Shown one piece after another: positions 1 to 8,443 of a stretch of DNA of 64,000 nt. The position numbers were made by a program, and so were the translations under genes. Location: contig CAKSJG010000011.1 of the NCBI GenBank assembly GCA_934463165.1, forward strand, positions 1 through 64,000, in the 5' to 3' direction. Position 1 is the stretch's first letter. Each line of letters begins with the position of its first letter. Below the pieces are notes generated by a model. That model was not told the DNA's origin, searched no databases, and was given only the letters and a program-made list of their open reading frames with translations. The stretch comes from an uncultured Clostridia bacterium. Its GTDB lineage: Bacteria; Bacillota; Clostridia; UMGS1810.

Positions 1-266
1 AAGCAGAACCTTTCTCCCAAGCACTGCATTTCGAGCTATACACAACCTCCACCTGCCCGAATTGCAGACTGATAAAGCCTGTTTTAGAGAACGCAGGCAT
101 AGAATTCGAGGTGCGTGATGCTGAAGTTTATGAGGCAGATGCAAAAAAACTCGGTCTGACGCAGGCTCCTTCACTTGTCGCATACGGAGATGAAATCGTT
201 ATTTATTCCGGCATCGGCAAAATCAAGGAATTTATAGACAGCCGTAATAAGGCGTCACAGCTCTAA
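1..266 (+). CDS. C-terminal glutaredoxin-like domain, probably the tail of anaerobic ribonucleotide reductase (partial)
   Basis: The reading frame is open from the left edge (codons start at base 3) and stops at 264-266. The visible 87 residues form a thioredoxin/glutaredoxin-like domain: a beta strand, then TTSTCPNC with a CPNC redox motif, and a later QAPSLV loop with the conserved cis-proline position. Many clostridial anaerobic ribonucleoside-triphosphate reductases (NrdD) end in such a domain, so this is most likely an NrdD C-terminus that supplies electrons to the reductase. The catalytic part lies outside the window, so a free-standing thioredoxin-like protein cannot be excluded. Confidence 0.6.
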   Translation, partial: AEPFSQALHFELYTTSTCPNCRLIKPVLENAGIEFEVRDAEVYEADAKKLGLTQAPSLVAYGDEIVIYSGIGKIKEFIDSRNKASQL

Positions 267-450
267 TTGCTTACCAATCCGGATTCAGGCTGTGCAAGTT
301 GTAGGTTTTAGAGTTCCTCACCGGCGCTGCGCCTTATGACGCATTGAAGGAGAATTAAACGGAGAACAATGCAAAAACTGTCACTATAATAAAATATCTG
401 CTATAAGGCATCTTTTTTAAAAGCCGGAGTAATAAGAAAGAAGGATTTAC

Positions 451-3441
451 ATGAAACAAAAACAAAGAAAAAGAATATTGTCTGTGCTGCTCTCCGCAGT
501 CATACTGCTGAGCCCGACGGTTCTGCCGGCAAAGGCGGCGGACGCCAAGACAAACATCAAAATCGGAGACTATATTCGCCTGGGGGCATATAATAACGAG
601 TCTGTCTTGTGGCGTTGCGTTGCTGTTGACGACAACGGTCCGCTGATGCTCTCGGACAGGGTGCTGGTGGATTATATGCCCTACGATGCAAGGACAAGTG
701 ATAATGCCGAAAAGCATTCTCACAGGCGCAGCGGTTATCGGAGCAAATACGGCTCAAACCACTGGCGCGACAGCAATATGCGTTCTTGGCTTAACTCAGA
801 GGATAATACGGTAAAATGGCTGTGCGGCAATTCGCCGAAGGCAGGATATGTAACTTCCGGACATGAATATGACAAAAAGGCAGGGTTTTTAAGTGGTTTC
901 GCTCGGGACGAAATTTCTGCCATCAAGACGGTAACGCAGCGTTCCATCGTTTCTCACCCGGAGTACAGTGCGGGATATATTGACGAACCGGGACTTGATC
1001 TTCCCTACAATACCGATATTGATACGGTTGCTGACGGATACGAAAGCGCATATTACGAAAATATTACCGATAAGGTGTTTCTGCTTGACGTAAAGCAGCT
1101 CAATACGGTTAAGCAGAAGCTTGGAAGCTACTACATTGGAAAGAATAAAGCGGGACAAAGCTGGAACTATTGGCTGCGTACTCCGATTACGGACTGCAAC
1201 CACGATATGCGTTACGTTGATCCGCACGGAAACATCCGGCGCGACGCCCCATATAAAGGATACTACGGAGTTCGCCCGGCATTCTATCTGGACGCTGAGT
1301 ATTATACCGTTTCACAGGGCAAAGGAACAGAGTCTGAACCGTATGTAGGCATAGTGAAAAACAAGCCGCAGGAGAGTATCAGCCTTTCCGGCGCAGAACG
1401 TGATACAGGAGACGGGAACTGGGATGTTGATACGGATAAAAACATTCAGCTTACGCTGGGAGAGTTTTACTCCAAAGACGGTAAATACGCCAACCCCACA
1501 ATCCCGGTCTATGTGATTCAGAAACCCCGGAGCGATAAGGAAAATATGGTAATTTTGTTTTGCGCCGAAGGCTATACCAAAAGTCAGCAGTCAAAGTTTA
1601 TAAAAGATGTTCAGCGAATGTGGAGAAAAACGCTTGAAACAGAGCCGTACCGCAGTATGGCGGATCGCTTCAATGTATATGCGCTGTGTACGGCGTCGAT
1701 AGACACCTATGGCGGTGACAGCACATTTTTCAGCGTAGTTAACGGTTCGCGTGATGCCTATATCTCTGTTAATATGAACGGTCAGTGGAAAAATCATATG
1801 CTGGAGCGCGCCATAGGTCCCGCATTCATAGAAAAGATTCACGATGCGCATATTCCCGAGACAACAAATCCGAACGAGTTCCGGTGGGATAACGAGTATG
1901 AGCCGTATTATTATGTATACGATTACATTGACCAGTTTATTGTGCTTGCAAACAGCGGCAACTATTTCGGAGCTTCTCATGATAATATTAAATCCGGTAT
2001 CCACTATATCGTTACATCATCGGATAACTACTACTCTCCGTTTACGATGAGACACGAACTGGGGCATGGGCTGCTGCGTCTGGGTGACGAGTATGAAGTG
2101 AGGTATAGTCCGGTATCGGAGGAATCAATGAAAGCGTCGCTGAATTTGTCGCACACAAAGGATCCGAAACTGGTGAAATGGAAGAATATGCTTGGATTCC
2201 GGCACACCTATTCCTGTCCGCATACGGATGGTTCGTATATATACAATTCAAGTTCTATGTGTATTATGCGGTCAAGTACAAACAGTGAATTATGCGATGT
2301 GTGCAGACTGCAGGGTTTCAAGCGTATGAGCCAGCTGATCAAAAATCCGCCTGATATCTATGTGGCGGAACCGGAGGTAAAGATATATACCGGGGACTAC
2401 AAAAACCTAAACGAGAACTCCTCTGCTTTTGAGGATGCAACCTCTTACGGTTATTCCCAATACGATACTGACAGGAGCAACCGTCTCTTGAGCGGATATA
2501 GCAAAAATCGGTTTAATTCCGGACTTAAGGGCAGCGAGATAGAGCTGCGTACTATCGTTCAGAATCTGTCGGATACCGAAAAAAAGACAATAACTCTGCG
2601 GATGTGGGTAGAACATTCCGACGGAACGGTAGCCAATGCAGCGGACGGCAGGAAAATTTTAACGGAAAAGAAATTTGATATTCCCGTCTGGAGTGATAAA
2701 TCCAGGTTTTGGACGAAGAACGCACTGGAATATAACGGCAGCGATTTCGATTCCGGACTTGTCAACTGCTCTCTCGTTTATACTATCCCGCAGAACGCAG
2801 TTTTGCAAAACGGCGATACCGTCGGGTTTGAGGTAGTGGACGACGCTGCGGGCGCAACGCTTGTTGATGACGATACAGAAACCAAAACCTATGCCGACAT
2901 TACCATCGAATACAAGCTGGAGGACGGAAGTGACGTTCCGAATACCAAGTCCGCTGTATTCCCGGCTGCGGCAGGAACAAAGGTTGACTGGGAGCTTCCA
3001 AAGGAACTGAACGGCTACACCCTGGTCAAATCTGAGGGTACGGACAAGGCCGTCGGTGCCGGCGGAATGACCGTTACCTGCTACTACAAAGCAAAAGAAG
3101 ACCGCCCGGCAGCTTCGTTTATAATTATGGATGAAAGCGGTGCGGAAGCGGATAAGACATTGAAGGCGGGAAAATTCAAAGCAAAGCTTACTTTGCCGGA
3201 GGGACGGAAAACAGCAGATGTTATTATTGCGAAGTATGTTAACGGAACGCTCGGCGAGTTAAGAAAGTCCGAACCGAAAGAAGCGCAGGCTATAATCGAA
3301 ACCGATTTTATTACGGTAACCGGTGAGGATTTGACAAAACAGACCGAAATCAAAGCGTTCGCTTTTGAAAGTATGGGAAATATAAAACCGATGTATGATT
3401 TTCAGCATATAACAAATAAAACAACAAGGAGTGCGAAATGA
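451..3441 (+). CDS. Secreted M64-family zinc metalloprotease with N-terminal DUF6273 domain
   Basis: A 996-residue exported protein. Residues 1-30 are a signal peptide (KQKQRKR, hydrophobic core, cleavage near AKA-AD). Residues about 35-285 resemble DUF6273, with SNHWRDSNMRSWLN and GVRPAFYLD motifs. The central part is an M64 (IgA-peptidase family) domain with HELGHGLLRLGDEY: zinc ligands H535 and H539, catalytic E536, and D546 as probable third ligand. Beta-rich segments follow, including one at about 810-905 resembling a MucBP repeat. There is no LPXTG or SLH anchor, so it is probably released or loosely bound; the substrate is unknown. AAGGA precedes the start. The stop overlaps the rubredoxin start by ATGA. 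By eye it is more GC-rich than the genes that follow. Confidence 0.88.
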   Translation: MKQKQRKRILSVLLSAVILLSPTVLPAKAADAKTNIKIGDYIRLGAYNNESVLWRCVAVDDNGPLMLSDRVLVDYMPYDARTSDNAEKHSHRRSGYRSKYGSNHWRDSNMRSWLNSEDNTVKWLCGNSPKAGYVTSGHEYDKKAGFLSGFARDEISAIKTVTQRSIVSHPEYSAGYIDEPGLDLPYNTDIDTVADGYESAYYENITDKVFLLDVKQLNTVKQKLGSYYIGKNKAGQSWNYWLRTPITDCNHDMRYVDPHGNIRRDAPYKGYYGVRPAFYLDAEYYTVSQGKGTESEPYVGIVKNKPQESISLSGAERDTGDGNWDVDTDKNIQLTLGEFYSKDGKYANPTIPVYVIQKPRSDKENMVILFCAEGYTKSQQSKFIKDVQRMWRKTLETEPYRSMADRFNVYALCTASIDTYGGDSTFFSVVNGSRDAYISVNMNGQWKNHMLERAIGPAFIEKIHDAHIPETTNPNEFRWDNEYEPYYYVYDYIDQFIVLANSGNYFGASHDNIKSGIHYIVTSSDNYYSPFTMRHELGHGLLRLGDEYEVRYSPVSEESMKASLNLSHTKDPKLVKWKNMLGFRHTYSCPHTDGSYIYNSSSMCIMRSSTNSELCDVCRLQGFKRMSQLIKNPPDIYVAEPEVKIYTGDYKNLNENSSAFEDATSYGYSQYDTDRSNRLLSGYSKNRFNSGLKGSEIELRTIVQNLSDTEKKTITLRMWVEHSDGTVANAADGRKILTEKKFDIPVWSDKSRFWTKNALEYNGSDFDSGLVNCSLVYTIPQNAVLQNGDTVGFEVVDDAAGATLVDDDTETKTYADITIEYKLEDGSDVPNTKSAVFPAAAGTKVDWELPKELNGYTLVKSEGTDKAVGAGGMTVTCYYKAKEDRPAASFIIMDESGAEADKTLKAGKFKAKLTLPEGRKTADVIIAKYVNGTLGELRKSEPKEAQAIIETDFITVTGEDLTKQTEIKAFAFESMGNIKPMYDFQHITNKTTRSAK

Positions 3442-3599
3442 TGAAAAAATACGAATGTGAAGTATGCGGATATGTATATGACCCTGAGATTGGAGACCCT
3501 GATAACGGAGTAGCACCCGGAACAGCGTGGGAAGATGTTCCTGAAGACTGGGTATGTCCGATTTGCGGATTGGGTAAAGATGCATTTGAGGAAGAATAA
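3438..3599 (+). CDS. Rubredoxin
   Basis: Small iron protein for one-electron transfer in the cytoplasm of anaerobes, commonly in oxygen and peroxide detoxification. The protein is 52-53 residues, the normal size. Counting from the second ATG, the iron ligands are C6, C9, C39 and C42 in the CEVCGYVYD and CPICG motifs. Two ATGs stand in tandem (3438 and 3441); the first overlaps the upstream protease stop as ATGA, and AAGGAG lies just before, so translation is probably coupled. A rho-independent terminator follows at once. The pairing with a secreted protease is unexpected. Confidence 0.95.
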   Translation: MMKKYECEVCGYVYDPEIGDPDNGVAPGTAWEDVPEDWVCPICGLGKDAFEEE

Positions 3600-3616
3600 T
3601 TAAGTAATTGTTTTAT

Positions 3617-3647
3617 AAGAGGTTTGTACATGTTGCAAACCTCTTTT
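3617..3647 (+). terminator. Rho-independent terminator after rubredoxin
   Basis: Inverted repeat AAGAGGTTTG / CAAACCTCTT (3617-3626 with 3636-3645) followed by a T run. It closes the protease-rubredoxin transcript. Confidence 0.85.
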
Positions 3648-4071
3648 ACTTTTCGCTTTCAACTTACCACACTATCCACAAAACTACTACTGCCGCAAAA
3701 CCGCACATTAACAAAACACATTGAATAACTTTTTTAATAAAAATGGTCCATATGTTTGACAACTGCACATTTTTTAAATTTTTAAAAATTTTTTATCAAG
3801 GCACAAAAATCCCATATTAATTCCTCCCCAATTATATCTACCATTGATTTTTATGACAACTGTTGTAATATTCTTATTTACTCTCTTGAATTAAAGAAAT
3901 ACACCATTTTCTGCATTTTATTTTACAATTATCTCATATGATCAACAAAAATTTAATAAAACGCCAGAATGGCATTTAAAAAATAGCTCCATTCTGGCGC
4001 ATGCCACATAATCCCTTCGAAAAATCGCACAAAATAAACTCGCTAAGTTAAAACAACAAATTCTTATATTA
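3648..4071. other. AT-rich intergenic region, no gene seen
   Basis: About 420 bases between two convergent transcription units. It is very AT-rich, and no reading frame with a ribosome-binding site is seen on either strand. The only clear structure is the minus-strand hairpin at 3962-3999. Confidence 0.6.
3955..3999 (-). terminator. Terminator downstream of the SLH-domain gene
   Basis: Perfect 11-bp inverted repeat CGCCAGAATGG / CCATTCTGGCG (3962-3972 with 3989-3999). On the minus strand it is followed by TTTTATTAAAT, a U-rich tract, about 70 bases past the stop of the SLH gene. Confidence 0.7.
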
Positions 4072-5337
4072 TTACTTATAGTCACCTATTATTAATTCGG
4101 TAGCCGAACCGTCGGTAAATCTGATAAATACATACTGCCCTTCATCAATTGAAGAAACACTGTCTTTTGACCATGTGCTTCTTCTCGGGCTGAATATATC
4201 GGCATCAAGAGAATTTTTGACGGATACCGTTTGCGTTTTTGATCCGTCATCAATGCTTATGTTGTACGATTTATTCTTCTTTTCATATGCTGTGACTTTA
4301 CCGTAAATAACTTCATATTCTTTTCCGCTTCCGTATTCACCCCAAGACGATCCGCTCGGAACGCTGAGCGCCGAAGAAATACCTGACGGAGCATTTTTTT
4401 CAAATGAAGTCAATACATAGAGAAAGCGTATCTTACCGTGAACAGCCGCATCCACAAGCAAAACATCTCCGTTTGATATATCGCCGATACTTGATTTTGC
4501 ACCGCGGATTTCCGTATCGTCGGGTAAAACAGATTCATACTCACCGTCTTTTCCGGCAAGAGTATATTTGATTTTGTAAACATCATCGCCGCTTTCGGCA
4601 TCCGATGCAGAAGTCATGGAGAGGACTATTAAAACGTCATCTCCCGGATTAAGTCTGTATATGGGGTCAAGCTCAGCAAGGGGATCTTTGCTGTCATCTT
4701 TATTGTCGCCATCATCTTTGCCGGGTTTTTCATCAGACGGTTTGTCCGAATTATCGAAGTCAAGTGCGCGTGTTATCAAAACCGCACACTCCGCTCTTGT
4801 TACCGGAATATTGCCGCGAATTTCGGAATTTTCGTATCCTATTATTATTCCGTTTTTATAAGCCGCAAATACGTTTTCTTTAAGATCATCATTAACCGTA
4901 TCTGCATCCGTAAATTCATCTTCAAGATTTCCGTCAGCTTTTTCAAGCTTCAATATATTTGTCAAGGCATATGCAATTTCGGCTCTCGATATAGCCTCAT
5001 CAGGTTTGTAATCTTCATTGGGGGAATATAACATATCAGACGATTTTTCAATATATTCTTTCGCCCAATGATCCGAAATATCGGAAAATGTCTTTTTGCC
5101 GCCATCAAGCTTAAATGCAGCTGTAACGATTTTTGCAAACTCTGCTCTTGTAATATCAGACTGCGGACGGAAAGTGCCGTCCTCATAGCCGTTAATGACT
5201 CCGTTTTGAGTAAGCCTGCTTACAGACTCATATGCCCATGCATGGTCCTCATTTGAAAAATCCGAAAAATCAGCATATACCGCCGATGCCGAAAAAATCA
5301 AAAGTGCAACAATAATTAAAGATAATATTTTTTTCAT
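4072..5337 (-). CDS. S-layer-homology (SLH) domain surface protein
   Basis: A 421-residue exported protein. The start is set at the ATG giving MKKILSLIIVALL, a signal peptide ending near VYA, with AAAGG upstream; a longer frame upstream lacks a signal. Three SLH modules follow at about residues 22-76, 79-131 and 140-192, each with the W/Y..GxxxGY..GxFxP..xITRAE pattern; they normally bind pyruvylated secondary cell-wall polymer. A charged D/K/G/P linker leads to a roughly 200-residue C-terminal region of unknown fold. It lies 46 bases after the Dabb gene and probably shares its transcript. Role: cell-surface or S-layer-associated; no enzymatic motif is seen. Confidence 0.9.
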   Translation of the reverse strand: MKKILSLIIVALLIFSASAVYADFSDFSNEDHAWAYESVSRLTQNGVINGYEDGTFRPQSDITRAEFAKIVTAAFKLDGGKKTFSDISDHWAKEYIEKSSDMLYSPNEDYKPDEAISRAEIAYALTNILKLEKADGNLEDEFTDADTVNDDLKENVFAAYKNGIIIGYENSEIRGNIPVTRAECAVLITRALDFDNSDKPSDEKPGKDDGDNKDDSKDPLAELDPIYRLNPGDDVLIVLSMTSASDAESGDDVYKIKYTLAGKDGEYESVLPDDTEIRGAKSSIGDISNGDVLLVDAAVHGKIRFLYVLTSFEKNAPSGISSALSVPSGSSWGEYGSGKEYEVIYGKVTAYEKKNKSYNISIDDGSKTQTVSVKNSLDADIFSPRRSTWSKDSVSSIDEGQYVFIRFTDGSATELIIGDYK

Positions 5338-5383
5338 CGGTATCATCCTTTCTGAATTAAATAATTGTTTTGTTAAAAATCCG

Positions 5384-5686
5384 TTATATCTCAAAATCAA
5401 GACAGCTGCGCACTGCCGTATACGGACGGACAAAAGTATCGGCAACATGCACATGATTCGGGTGAACGGAATACCCTCTCAAAGCTTCTTCGTTTTCAAA
5501 CTGTGAATCAAGCATCAGATCTGCCGTAGACGAAGCCAGGCCGTTTGTATAAACGTGTATTTTCGAAAGTCCCGGTATTTTGCCTGCCAGTCCCTCAAGT
5601 CCGTTTTTTATATTTTTCTTGATTTCTTCCTTTTCGGATTCGCTGAATTCATCTTTAAGTTTCCAAAGTATAACATGCTTTACCAT
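5384..5686 (-). CDS. Dabb (stress-responsive alpha/beta-barrel) protein
   Basis: A 100-residue cytoplasmic protein with the Dabb signature: MVKHVILWKLK at the start, YTNGLASSTADLMLDSQF in the middle, and HPNHVHVADTFVRPY near the end. Family members form small dimeric ferredoxin-like barrels; the substrate is generally unknown. AAGGA precedes the ATG. A good promoter lies at 5728-5756, and the SLH gene follows in the same direction. No catalytic role is assigned. Confidence 0.88.
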   Translation of the reverse strand: MVKHVILWKLKDEFSESEKEEIKKNIKNGLEGLAGKIPGLSKIHVYTNGLASSTADLMLDSQFENEEALRGYSVHPNHVHVADTFVRPYTAVRSCLDFEI

Positions 5687-5727
5687 TTTACGTCATCCTT
5701 CCCGGCAATAAATTAAATTACATGTTA

Positions 5728-5756
5728 ATTATATCACATCAAATGTTACAATTCAA
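5728..5756 (-). promoter_or_regulatory. Sigma-A promoter for the Dabb-SLH unit
   Basis: On the minus strand, TTGAAT, 17 bases, TATAAT (-35 at 5751-5756, -10 at 5728-5733), about 40 bases before the Dabb start codon. Confidence 0.75.
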
Positions 5757-5817
5757 TACATAAATAATGCCAACAGTAAGTATAATGGTAATAATCTAAT
5801 AATAAAGGAAGGTTAAA

Positions 5818-6738
5818 ATGCAAATCGTACCGACAAATATACAGTACACATCTGGTCTGACATACAAAACAGCAAAAAAGCTGTGCAACAAATATCCGTT
5901 TTTAACATGCAGAAGCATAGGAAAGAGCGTCCTCGGAAAAGATATATTGCTTCTTAAAGTAGGATGCGGCGAAAGACGCGCATTTTTTAACGCATCTCAC
6001 CATGCAAACGAATGGATAACAACCCCTATTTTATTAAAATTTATTGAACAATACTGCATGGCGTATGCAAACGGAGAAAAAATATGCGGTATTCAGGCAC
6101 GTGAACTTTTTATACATAAAACACTTTTTACGGTTGCCTTAGTAAATCCCGACGGTGTTGATCTTGTAAACGGAGCTATAGACAAAAACAGCGATGCATA
6201 TAAAAATGCCGTAAGCATTGCCGATAACTACAATCAGATAAAATTTCCCGATGGATGGAAAGCAAATATTGAAGGAACAGACCTCAACTTAAACTACCCG
6301 GCAGGCTGGGGAAACGCAAAAAGAATAAAATACGAAAAGGGGTTTAACAAACCTGCACCGAGAGACTATGTCGGCGCATGCCCACTTAGCGCACCCGAAA
6401 GCCGCGCAATTTATGACCTTTCTCTAAGAAGCAGTTTTTGCCTTACACTGTCTTATCATACACAGGGAAAAATAATATATTGGAAATATCTTGATTTTCT
6501 GCCGTTTAACTCTCTTGAAATTGCAAACAAACTAAGTGAAGCAAGCGGATATCGCCTTGAGGTTACTCCTGCGGAATCGGGATATGCAGGTTACAAGGAT
6601 TGGTTTATTTCCGCATTTAACCGCCCGGGATATACGGTTGAAGCAGGAAGCGGAGAAAATCCGTTGCCAATATCCCAATTTGACGAAATATACAGCGATA
6701 ATAAAAACCTTTTGGTAACAGCGCTTAATCTTGCTTAA
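5818..6738 (+). CDS. M14-family zinc carboxypeptidase (gamma-D-glutamyl-meso-DAP peptidase-like)
   Basis: A 306-residue metallopeptidase. The M14 zinc site is visible: H62 and E65 in HHANEW, and H214 in SYHTQG. The catalytic glutamate is probably E276 in TVEAG, and NLNYPAGW is also typical. Bacterial members of this branch (YqgT/MpaA/ENP1 type) cleave muropeptides at the gamma-D-Glu-meso-DAP bond. No signal peptide or LysM domain is present, so it probably acts in the cytoplasm on recycled wall peptides (inference). The ATG at 5818 has AAGGAAGG upstream. It is the only gene in its direction before coaX. Confidence 0.88.
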   Translation: MQIVPTNIQYTSGLTYKTAKKLCNKYPFLTCRSIGKSVLGKDILLLKVGCGERRAFFNASHHANEWITTPILLKFIEQYCMAYANGEKICGIQARELFIHKTLFTVALVNPDGVDLVNGAIDKNSDAYKNAVSIADNYNQIKFPDGWKANIEGTDLNLNYPAGWGNAKRIKYEKGFNKPAPRDYVGACPLSAPESRAIYDLSLRSSFCLTLSYHTQGKIIYWKYLDFLPFNSLEIANKLSEASGYRLEVTPAESGYAGYKDWFISAFNRPGYTVEAGSGENPLPISQFDEIYSDNKNLLVTALNLA

Positions 6739-6774
6739 TTTATCGTCTTAATAATCTGCCGGGTATCAATTGTA

Positions 6775-6803
6775 TTGACATATGCACTTTTTTTTGGTAA
6801 AAT
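6775..6803 (+). promoter_or_regulatory. Sigma-A promoter for coaX
   Basis: TTGACA (6775-6780), 17 bases, TAAAAT (6798-6803), 37 bases before the coaX ATG. Confidence 0.8.
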
Positions 6804-6839
6804 AAACACATAATATGATTTTTATGCGGAGGAATAGTA

Positions 6840-7607
6840 ATGATACTTACCGTTGATATCGGAAATACAAATATAGTTCTCGGCGGTTTTTCTGACAATG
6901 AGCTTAAATTTGTTGCAAGAATGGCAACGGATGCGAGCAAAACCAAGGATGAATATGCCGCCAAAATCAGAAGCATTCTCACTCTTTACAATATAGAAAA
7001 GGCAGAAGTAAAGGGTGCGATAATATCATCGGTTGTACCGCCGCTTAACATTGCCGTGAAGCAAGCCGTTGAGCAGGTATATAATGTGAAGCCGATAATT
7101 GTCGGCCCCGGAATAAAAACCGGTATAAACCTTATTTGCGATGATCCCGCAACAATCGGAGCGGATCTTATTTGCGCATGCGTAGGCGCTCATTATTTAT
7201 ACGGAAGTCCTGCTCTCGTTATAGATATGGGCACGGCAACAAAAATCATGATATTGAATTCCGACGGTGCATTCTGCGGTGTTTCTATTATACCGGGTGT
7301 TTACATAGGCTTGAAAGCTCTGGCAAGCGGAACGGCACAGTTGCCGCAAATAAGCCTTGAAGCGCCGGCATCCGTCATCGGAAGAAACACGGTCGACTGT
7401 ATGCGTTCGGGTGTTGTTTTCGGCAATGCATCCATGATTGACGGAATGATAGACCGCTTTAACGAAGAATCAGGCATAAATTTAAAGACAATTGCAACCG
7501 GAGGACTTGCAGAGACGATTATTCCTCATTGCAAGCATGAAATCACCCTTGATAAGGATCTTGTCCTTAAGGGATTAAATATTTTATACAAAAAAAACAA
7601 ACAATAA
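6840..7607 (+). CDS. coaX: Type III pantothenate kinase
   Basis: Phosphorylates pantothenate to 4'-phosphopantothenate, the first committed step of coenzyme A synthesis. The protein has 255 residues, normal for CoaX. The ASKHA-fold motifs are visible: VDIGNTN at 4-10 (phosphate 1), GADLICACVGAHYLY in the middle (pantothenate-binding GADR-like region), and VIDMGTATKI (phosphate 2). AGGA precedes the ATG. The ECF S component downstream may supply a substrate of the same pathway. Confidence 0.96.
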   Translation: MILTVDIGNTNIVLGGFSDNELKFVARMATDASKTKDEYAAKIRSILTLYNIEKAEVKGAIISSVVPPLNIAVKQAVEQVYNVKPIIVGPGIKTGINLICDDPATIGADLICACVGAHYLYGSPALVIDMGTATKIMILNSDGAFCGVSIIPGVYIGLKALASGTAQLPQISLEAPASVIGRNTVDCMRSGVVFGNASMIDGMIDRFNEESGINLKTIATGGLAETIIPHCKHEITLDKDLVLKGLNILYKKNKQ

Positions 7608-7712
7608 CCTTTGTAAAGCTGCGGATGTTTTCTCAAATAAAATAAAGCGGAGATTATAACCCTGACTTCTATAATTATTTGTTAAAACTTCGTTCTTTAA
7701 ATAAAAATATGC

Positions 7713-7735
7713 GTTGTATCGCTGCGGCGAACGAC
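7713..7735 (+). promoter_or_regulatory. Stable UNCG-type hairpin in the leader of the ECF S-component gene
   Basis: GUUGU-A-UCGC-UGCG-GCGA-ACGAC folds into a continuous stem capped by a C(UGCG)G tetraloop, a member of the exceptionally stable UNCG class. It ends about five bases before the AAGGAGG ribosome-binding site of the next gene. The roughly 145-base coaX-ECF gap shows no riboswitch class I recognise. The hairpin may stabilise the 5' end or modulate initiation. Confidence 0.5.
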
Positions 7736-7752
7736 AGCAAGGAGGATTTATT

Positions 7753-8343
7753 ATGAAAAACAGCAAAGGTAATTCAACAAAACGGCTTGTTCTGTGTGCA
7801 GTGCTCACTGCAATAGTGGCGGTGCTCCAATTTATGGGAGCATTCATTAAGTTCGGCCCGTTTTCAATTTCGCTGGTGCTCGTACCTATAGTCGTCGGGG
7901 CGGCAATTTGCGGAACAGGTGCAGGCGCATGGCTCGGTCTCGCTTTTGGGATCACGGTATTGTTATCGGGTGATGCAGCTTTATTTATGGCTGTAAACAT
8001 TCCGGGAACAATTGCAACGGTCCTGTTAAAAGGTATGCTTTGCGGTCTTGCGGCGGGATTGGTCTATAAATCGCTTGCCGGAAAAAATATTTATATCGCT
8101 GTAATTGCGGCGGCTCTCGTATGCCCGATCGTAAACACCGGAGTTTTTCTGTTGGGATGCAAAATATTTTTTATGGATACCATCCGTGAATGGGCAGTTC
8201 AGGCAGAATTCGGAGATAATGCGGGAGGCTATATGATAATTAGTCTTGTAGGGCTCAATTTCATTGCGGAAACCGTGATAAACATTGTTCTCAGCCCCAT
8301 AATCACCAGACTTATTAAAATGAAATCGAATTTTAGTTATTAA
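7753..8343 (+). CDS. ECF transporter S component, possibly for pantothenate
   Basis: A 196-residue integral membrane protein with about six hydrophobic helices. It has the ECF substrate-specific component pattern: KRLVLCAVLTAIVAVLQF at the start, PxSISLVLVPIVVGA, and GAGAWLGLAFG. Such proteins bind a vitamin and work with the shared EcfA-EcfA'-EcfT module, which is not in this window. The ATG at 7753 has a perfect AAGGAGG. Placement directly after coaX suggests pantothenate (PanT-like), but this is inference; S components cannot be assigned reliably by sequence. Confidence 0.85.
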   Translation: MKNSKGNSTKRLVLCAVLTAIVAVLQFMGAFIKFGPFSISLVLVPIVVGAAICGTGAGAWLGLAFGITVLLSGDAALFMAVNIPGTIATVLLKGMLCGLAAGLVYKSLAGKNIYIAVIAAALVCPIVNTGVFLLGCKIFFMDTIREWAVQAEFGDNAGGYMIISLVGLNFIAETVINIVLSPIITRLIKMKSNFSY

Positions 8344-8351
8344 AAATTTTA

Positions 8352-8412
8352 AAGCAGACATAACACAACCAAAATAATTTTTTAATGTGTAATGTCTGCT
8401 TAATTTTTCTTT
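8352..8412. terminator. Bidirectional terminator between ECF S component and gmhA
   Basis: AAGCAGACAT (8352-8361) pairs with ATGTCTGCTT (8392-8401), extended inside by AACACA/TGTGT. T-rich tracts follow in both orientations, which fits the convergent genes on either side. Confidence 0.75.
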
Positions 8413-8443
8413 TATCCGTGTTTTTGTCACCGTATTGATTTAT

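Noticed and set aside
3962..3999. A perfect inverted repeat that could suggest a CRISPR or mobile-element end
   Set aside because: It occurs once, with no direct repeats, spacers or transposase. Its position and flanking T-rich tract on the minus strand fit a terminator.
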